Below, in pieces: positions 57,646 through 64,000 of a stretch of DNA of 64,000 nt. A program made the position numbers and the translations under genes. Numbering within the stretch: position 1 is the first letter of the stretch; each line of letters opens with the position of its first letter. The notes beneath the pieces were generated by a model. It worked only from the letters and a program-made list of their open reading frames with translations. It did no database searches and had not been told where the DNA came from. Source of the stretch: Epiperipatus broadwayi (Eukaryota > Onychophora > Udeonychophora > Euonychophora > Peripatidae); assembly GCA_028023455.1 (NCBI GenBank), contig JAQFVV010012398.1, forward strand, positions 5,482,682-5,546,681, written 5' to 3'.

Positions 57646-58523
57646 ACACCTGGGTCTCATTTTATGCGATAAATAGGTTTCTCAGAAAACACGCTCAAAA
57701 GAAATAGCGCAAAAATAGACGTAACTTACATTGAAAACGGGGGGATGTGGTCTGTGATTTTTCAAAATTCGCATAAAAGCAAAGCACCAATGTAAAATTA
57801 CTTTAAAATTCGCGCAAAAAAAAAAAAAAATAAGGAAATAAAATATGACTAATAAAAAATTTCAAATTTGAAAAAAAATTGATACAAGACAAACTTTTTT
57901 TAACTATAATATTTAATTTTATTCAAAATAATATATTTTTATGCATAATTTAGAGTACAGTAATTTACATTTTTTTATACACATTTTAATTATTATGATT
58001 TTCTGGTGACAACGTAATTAGTAATTAATCTTTGAGATGATGATTTTATTAATTGTTTACGAAGCTCACGATATCCAGACATACAACCATTTAGCTCTCG
58101 TTGGAATTTAAGAGCACGTTAATGATTAGTGTCATTAATAAGAAAATAATAATTGATTACGTTCTTTTTTAAAAAGCAAAAACAGAATGTGATTTAAAAT
58201 GCAAAATTAACATGCACGATGTTTGAACAAATTTACATTATAATCTTGTAAAATTTAATATGTGTATACATAAAATATGGAAATCATGATTTTAATTTCA
58301 TTATTGCATAAAATCTTACTATTATAAAGCACTGAAAATATTGAAATTACTAAGATGAAAGTCGAATTCCAATAATGTGCTATTACTTTCAATATAATGT
58401 AAGTGTGCGAAATTTATTATTTAAAGTAATAGCGCATTATTGGAAATCGACTTCTGGTGAAACATGAATCGCGCAACTTCAAAATCGTGTTAAATAAGTC
58501 CGCGTAAAAAGAGACCCAGGTGT
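57646..58523. mobile_element. TIR element (MITE-like), family D, copy 1
   Basis: About 880 bp with terminal inverted repeats (ACACCTGGGTCTCATTTTA left; AAAAGAGACCCAGGTGT right) in a TA tract, compatible with TA target use. An inner palindrome at about 58364-58452 (GAATTCCAATAATGTGCTAT against the AATAGCGCATTATTGGAAAT side) adds a second hairpin. No transposase. Tc1/mariner-type mobilisation in trans is possible but unproven. Confidence 0.8.
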
Positions 58524-58546
58524 ATATATATATACACCTGGGTCTC
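58511..58546. repeat. Perfect palindrome where two TIR elements meet
   Basis: The right TIR of copy 1 and the left TIR of copy 2 are separated only by a ten-base TA tract and form a perfect 36-base palindrome (arm GAGACCCAGGTGTATATA). Confidence 0.9.
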
Positions 58547-59699
58547 ATTTTACATGATAGATAGGTTCCTCAGAAAACACACACAAACAAAATCGTGCAA
58601 AAATAGACGTAACTTACATTGAAAAAGGGGGGATGCGGTCTGTGATTTTTCAAAATTCGCGCAAAAAAAAAATAAGGAAATAAAATATGACTAATAAAAA
58701 ATTTCAAATTTGAAAAAAATTGATACAAGACAAACTTTTTTTAACTATAATATTTAATTTTATTCAAAATAATTATATTTTTATGCATAATTTACAGTAC
58801 AGTAATTTACATTTTTTTATACACATTTTAATTATTATTGCTATTTGCCCAAAAACACGTTCGTTTGCAAACTAGTAAAAAATCAGATTGTCATGTGATG
58901 TGATGTGATGTATTTGGCTTCTCCTTAAATGAAGTCAAGAATATCTCAGCAATTATTCTCACAAGAGAAAATACAACTAGCACCAAGTTTACTCTCATGT
59001 TGTGTTAATGGTTTTTTGTTGATGACAACGATGATTTTAATAATTGTTTATGAACTTAGACTTATGATAATAAAAAGACATTTATTCACCACTTCTGAGA
59101 AAAATTTAATTAAAACTAACAACTAAAAATTAAATTCTTATTTTTGGCTTTAATTTTCAATTCTGTTTAAAAATCAAATTTCGTTTTACATCACATTAAT
59201 TTCAAGTCGCCCGTAAGTAATTTTTAAATTGTTAATTACAATTAAAAATCAGATTTTAATTTTTAATTGTGCCCACTGCTATTACTGACCTTTTAAAAAT
59301 AAACTTGTGGACACTAAATGATTAATAATTGATTACGTTCTTTTTTAAAAAGCAAAAACAGAATGTGATTTAAAATGCAAAATTAACACGCACAATGTTT
59401 GAACAAATTTACATTATAATCTTGTAAAATTTAATGTGTGTATACATAAAATGTGGAAATCATGATTTTAATTTCATTATTGCATAAAATCTTACTATTA
59501 TAAAGCACTGAAAATATTGAAATTACTAAGATGAAAGTAGAATTCCAATAATGTGTTATTACTTTCAATATAACGTAAGTGCACGAAATTTATTATTTAA
59601 AGTAATAGCGCATTATCGGAGGTCGACTTCCGGTGAAACACGAATCGCGTAACTTCAAAATTGTGTTAAATAAGTCCGCGTAAAAAGAGGCCCAGGTGT
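58534..59699. mobile_element. TIR element (MITE-like), family D, copy 2
   Basis: Same ends and interior as copy 1 (TAGACGTAACTTACATTGA, the inner palindrome near 59536-59624, GTTAAATAAGTCCGCGTAAA) but longer, because it contains extra sequence at about 58850-59330. This includes the LINE tail fragment at 58893. The right end runs into a TA tract at 59700. Confidence 0.8.
58893..58952 (-). mobile_element. 60-bp 3'-tail fragment of the 28771-30742 LINE family
   Basis: The plus strand reads GTGATGTGATGTGATGTATT, then GGCTTCTCCTTAAATGAAG and ATATCTCAGCAA, matching the last 60 bases of the LINE at 28771 with few changes, tail repeat included. Extreme 5' truncation. Lies inside TIR copy 2, so it is younger than that element. 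Confidence 0.75.
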
Positions 59700-61590
59700 A
59701 TATATATATATTGTAACCTTCCCTTTCAGTTCTTAACCCTTCTACCATACCTTCTTTCCTCTGTATGGTACTAGCTCAATAATAAACTATCAAGTATAAC
59801 AACAGTAAAGTATAAGAATCTCTATGGGGCTTGAAACTTGTGATATATCAAACATAAGATAGACTTTAGAGACGATTACAACATAGAGGTTTTATTATTG
59901 AGAAGTATATAAAATACACTCCACAATGGCATTGTTATTGTAAAAATTCTCCAAATACTATCATATAATCATTAGGAAAATCCCCACAATAAACAATGAC
60001 TAACAATATTTCATTTAAATAATGCTTTAACTACTCTTCTATAATTCAAGAATCTCAAAATAATAACATTAAAATAAAAATTATATTAAATTAAAAGAAT
60101 AAATGCTATCCTATGGCTATCTCAGGGGTCACAATTATTCTATTCTAAAATATAATATAACAATTAGATTTCTAATTAAATAATTGAATTGCAAGAAGGA
60201 TTTTACTGGGATCCAATAATTTAAATAAAATCACACTTACTATTACAAACTTGATTAACCTCCCATTTGAAAATTAATCCAACTATAATAATAAGACATG
60301 AAAATTAACATCACTAGCTAGTTACTTATTACCTTTACTTGAATAATTTAATTTACTTTCTTAAAATATATTTTCATATTTATACTAATAACAATCACTA
60401 TAGAATACTCATTTTTATTAAAATCAAAAGCTTTATTATACAATTATTAATTGCAAAGTCTAATTCAATTAAATACGTTTCTTAATTAGTAATTCACCCA
60501 TTGTAATTCGACCTTCAGAATTACAAACCTTAAAATATATTTGGTCAGTAACTTGTACTCTGAAATAATATAATACTTCTAAATTTATGATATGAAATAC
60601 ATTTCAAAATTAGATCACAAAATCAGAATGTGATTCTTAAAACATACTATTAATTTTTATTATTTGCTCTCCATTTTGTAAAACTTAATAATACTTTTCC
60701 AAAAATATGAAGTACTACAAACTCCCTTTAATATAGTTATAATTTAAAAGCAATGATAATTAATTCATCAATTATGAATTCTTAAATATAACTCTTTGGA
60801 TAAAGCATGTAATCAATATATGCTATGTATAATTCTATGTGAATGATGCACTTTATTGATATGATCTTGTGATGGAAATGACTCTCAAATGCAATGAAAT
60901 TACTAACAAAATTTAAATCAAAATATTCATGTATTTACAATAATAATAATGAACAACAAACAGCTATACACCTTATGATAAATAATTCACTAACAAAATA
61001 ATCATTTAACTGTTTATAAATTTACAATAAAATTATTTACATTCATCACAGATAGACATAATAATTATTCTATACATTTTAACCTTCCCCATATTCATTA
61101 TTATATATATGTGCTCTGCACACAGATAATGAAGCTATTAAATGTAAATAAAATTATTAAAAGTTACTGCCAAGTGCTCTTACCATCATGTATGCTTTCA
61201 TACTATTATTATACCATTTTACAATTCATTAGTTATCTGGTTCTCTTCTTAGTTATCTTTCTCTATTTACTTTATTTTGTAACTCCAGATATTTTAATAA
61301 AATTATAATATTTAAATTAGACTTCATATTCAAAATTTGTATAAAAATATTGCACTATAATCTTATCAACAAAAATTATTGCTGCTATGGTAATGTTACA
61401 AAAAAAAAAAACACTAATATTTATAATGTATTAAAAATGAATAGTGAAATTAAGGATTCTTTTTCATATAATATAATTCATTTTATACATTCATTCTCTA
61501 TCTCTCACTTATATTTTCTGTTTATCTTTGATCTTAGGTATCATTATTCATATAATAATTTATTCAGATTTTATTCAAATATAAAGCATT
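59700..61590. other. AT-rich stretch, no gene; possible old LTR-like edges
   Basis: No ORF above about 82 codons. It begins TGTAACCTTCCC right after a TA tract, and a similar TAACCTTCCCC occurs at 61080 before another TA run. This could mark an old element but is not enough to call one. Confidence 0.4.
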
Positions 61591-61648
61591 TAATATAAAC
61601 TGAGCCCTGGTTTTATATATATATATAACCAGGGCTCAGTTTATATTA
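61591..61648. repeat. Perfect 22-bp-arm palindrome around a TA tract
   Basis: The arms 61591-61612 and 61627-61648 (TAATATAAACTGAGCCCTGG and its complement) face each other across ATATATATATAT. The right arm is the start of a foldback family A copy; the left looks like the end of another, oppositely oriented one. Confidence 0.85.
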
Positions 61649-62004
61649 ATATAGCAAATCTTCGAACTTCAATAGGAATTCTTCAATCTTCTCCATCATC
61701 CAATTCTTTTGCCTACTATAACCTCAGATTTTGAATGATGTAGATGGCTGAAGAGTTGGAGGGTGGAGAATATTGAAATTTGTACATTGAAGCTTGGTGA
61801 TTTTTATCTTAATTAAACTAAGAATTGATTGTGTGCATATGTGAGAGATGGCAATCTGGACCAACTGATGAGTGCTGGTTCAGCACAAAATACCTACATT
61901 GGAGATTATTTATCTTTTTCACATGAATATGATCATGTGTATCAGTTATCTAAGATATGAAGTGGATAGTTATAGGGAGCTTGAAAATCTGAATTCATGT
62001 CCTG

Positions 62005-62010
<6 letters not shown>
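61610..62010. repeat. Foldback family A copy
   Basis: Shares blocks with 1-1165: CAGTTTATATTAATATAGCAAATCTTC, ATGGCTGAAGAGTTGGAGG, GTGCTGGTTCAGCACAAAATAC and GGAGATTATTTATCTTTTTCACATG. GTCCTGTATATATA at the right end leads into the GT microsatellite. The small ORFs are not genes. Confidence 0.65.
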
Positions 62011-62036
<26 letters not shown>

Positions 62037-62037
62037 G
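62004..62037. repeat. TA/GT microsatellite
   Basis: TATATATATATATGTGTGTGTGTGTGTGTGTG, at the right edge of the foldback copy. Confidence 0.9.
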
Positions 62038-62404
62038 ATAATTTTTACAAATATTTAGTGAATACAATACAGATATATTTACAAAATTAGCATTTGGGAA
62101 GTGAGAGATCAGGCACTTTTCCTGTGTCCTCAGAAGGAGAGATTCATTTATAGACTTATTTTGGCTGCAATCTGGCAGAGACCAATTTTTGGTCACAATT
62201 TATTTTATTGATTTAAATTGAACAATGATTGTGTTTGGATACCTTTGTAGATTTTGACTATATATAAATGTATGTTTAATGCACTTAGAGGGCAAACAAA
62301 ATGAATGTGCTAAAACAAATAACAGGAAAAAATCTTGATTAAAGACAGCAAGTAATAATGAGATTAATCCATATCTGCATTCCATTGAAATAGAACAATG
62401 TATT

Positions 62405-62540
62405 TAAAAATAATCAGATGGTTTTATTGCTTATGAGTTCATAAAAAGTTCCAAGTGCTGGAAGTGCAAGGATTGGAGCCAATCTGAGACTTTGTACTCC
62501 AGAATTTAACACTCTACCATTACACCAAACCATAAACAAC
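62405..62540 (-). repeat. tRNA-derived SINE, family T, copy 6
   Basis: Minus strand: TTTGGTGTAATGGTAGAGTG as a clear A-box head, GATTGGCTCCAATCC as B-box region, GGAACTTTTTATGAACTCAT body and an end near CCATCTGATT. With 48052 it gives the clearest view of the family's tRNA-like head. Confidence 0.65.
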
Positions 62541-64000
62541 ATCCTTCAATGATTTATTTAAATTGCAAACAAGTTTATAAAAAAAGTAAAAAATAATTTT
62601 TGTATGATGTCTAAATTTGCAGTTTTAACAAAGAGGACTTATTGATAATATACATTGATATTATGCAATTTAACACAGAGATTAATATAAGGATTCGGCA
62701 GTTCAAAAGTGTCTTATTTGATTCTCAACTATCTCAGTTTGATCATTTGTAGAAACTGATTATACTCAACCCATATCTTTGGCCCTCAAATATCTTATAA
62801 CCTTCCAAGCAACTACTTATATGAATATTATAATGAATGCTCAGTTTATGGATGAAAAAATAAGAAATTCACTCAAATTTTAAATGAAGACTGAAGTTAT
62901 ATTTCAATTGTATAGTGACAAAATTTTGCTTGAATAGATCTAATGTTGAATTATTTTCATTTATGCTGACTTCATCCAGTTTGTCACATGCATGTGAATC
63001 TAATGAATATGAGTATACATTGTGTAATTTATTAGTAATAGTAGTGAAAATGTTTGTAATTATTTTTTGTATTATAAAGTTCAATAATTCTGTGAAAATG
63101 TAAACTGATTAAGTTTGTAAATACAGTACAAAGTTATTTGTAGTATATATTGTAACAGTCAGAATCATCTATCTCGCTAACACACTGCAGAATTCAAACC
63201 CCACACATGAAACTGAACATTCTAGGAGGGGTTGCCTTCTAGATATACTAAATTCGAATCTAAAGTCCAAATTTCACAGTGCCATTTATGTGATAATGCA
63301 TCTGATGCTACTACTAGCATAACCTTTCACCGATGCCTGGTGATCAGGGAGAAACAAAAGACTCTATACTAAGATAAGTTTGGGTGACTGAGACAGTGAT
63401 AGGAATCAATAAAATAAAAGATCAAAATTAGTTTTAAATGATTTCAAAATTTATTTATATAGAAATATATATATGATGCCACTGTCTGTTTATATGAGAC
63501 AGGGACGCGTATTAAATAATTGTTGGCATTACATTCCAATAAATGACAAAAGGGTTTTAAAGCAAAATTATATATTCTATCCCTTGGGCTAATAGCATTA
63601 TGATAATGTGCTTAAAGAGATGGGAACATGTGCAAGGTGCTTTGAGTAATTATAAAAGTTTAATAAAATATTTGAAAATTAAGTGTTATAAAATATGTAT
63701 TGATTTCGAGAATAGCAGGGACAAAAGCTTACTAAGCAATAAAGTGGGGATGTGATCAAGACATTTATTTGATAATAATAATTAAAGCAGATGGGAGGTC
63801 AGTATTGCTAATAATGAATTTCTTAAAGTTGGAGGGTGTGATATGTTTAAGTCACGGATGCTTTGTAAAAATAAATATATAAATAAAACAATATTGAATA
63901 TTTGGAATGACTATGGAGGGCAGCTCACCGCTAATCCATAGAAAAGTGTTGTCATGAACAGCCGAAACATAGCAACTGGGTGATGACTGCATCTAATTCC
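62541..64000. other. AT-rich stretch without recognisable genes
   Basis: ORFs up to 71 codons on both strands overlap each other and look like chance. No SINE or repeat unit from the rest of the window is clearly present. Confidence 0.45.

Noticed and set aside
63930-64000. Penelope-like terminal motif at the right edge (CAGCCGAAACATAG)
   Set aside because: Too short and cut by the window end; no supporting RT or repeat nearby.

Overview
This is AT-rich (by eye roughly 70-75% A+T) nuclear DNA of an animal, most likely an invertebrate. Evidence: long stretches without ORFs, tRNA-derived SINEs, several clades of LINE, LTR and Penelope-like remnants, foldback elements, and TA, GT and (TATC)n/(TCCA)n microsatellites. 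I found no host protein-coding gene, no functional tRNA or rRNA gene and no bacterial-type operon. The compound TA/TG and TATC/TCCA microsatellites would fit a mollusc such as a cephalopod, but the sequence does not identify the species.

Layout. 1-1165: a large imperfect inverted repeat of foldback family A. 3138-15013: a non-autonomous LTR retrotransposon with LTRs of about 1.6 kb and two short lysine/glutamate-rich ORFs. It is split by an apparently intact LINE at 6370-12634 carrying ORF1, a small middle ORF and ORF2 with endonuclease, RT and zinc finger, bounded by a perfect 17-bp target-site duplication. 18978-20821: a SINE and three hairpin elements. 21049-25408: a related but broken LINE with a 14-bp duplication. 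28771-30742: a broken LINE of another clade on the minus strand. 36790-39400: an RTE/BovB-like LINE whose endonuclease part is inverted relative to its RT part (twin priming). 39827-42115: a hairpin element, a TA microsatellite and a 450-bp dispersed repeat. 43180-45919: a decayed Ty3/gypsy-type element with an integrase relic and a SINE inside its right LTR. 46171-47722: an array of about 420-bp units facing each other. 48555-48880: a tetranucleotide microsatellite. 50793-50900: a SINE. 53385-54548: inverted repeats flanking a Penelope-like RT fragment. 55332-57186: a solo LTR related to the 3138-15013 element. 57646-59699: two adjacent TIR elements. 61591-62010: another family A foldback copy. 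The rest is AT-rich DNA without recognisable content.

How it fits together. The window is a nest of mobile elements of different ages. The LINE at 6370 is the only one with uninterrupted long ORFs and is younger than the LTR element it sits in. Its ORF1 should bind the element RNA, and ORF2 should nick DNA and reverse-transcribe. The SINEs, short LINE tails and the LTR element without pol must use enzymes supplied in trans. Many insertions lie in or next to (TA)n tracts, so these tracts look like repeated landing sites.
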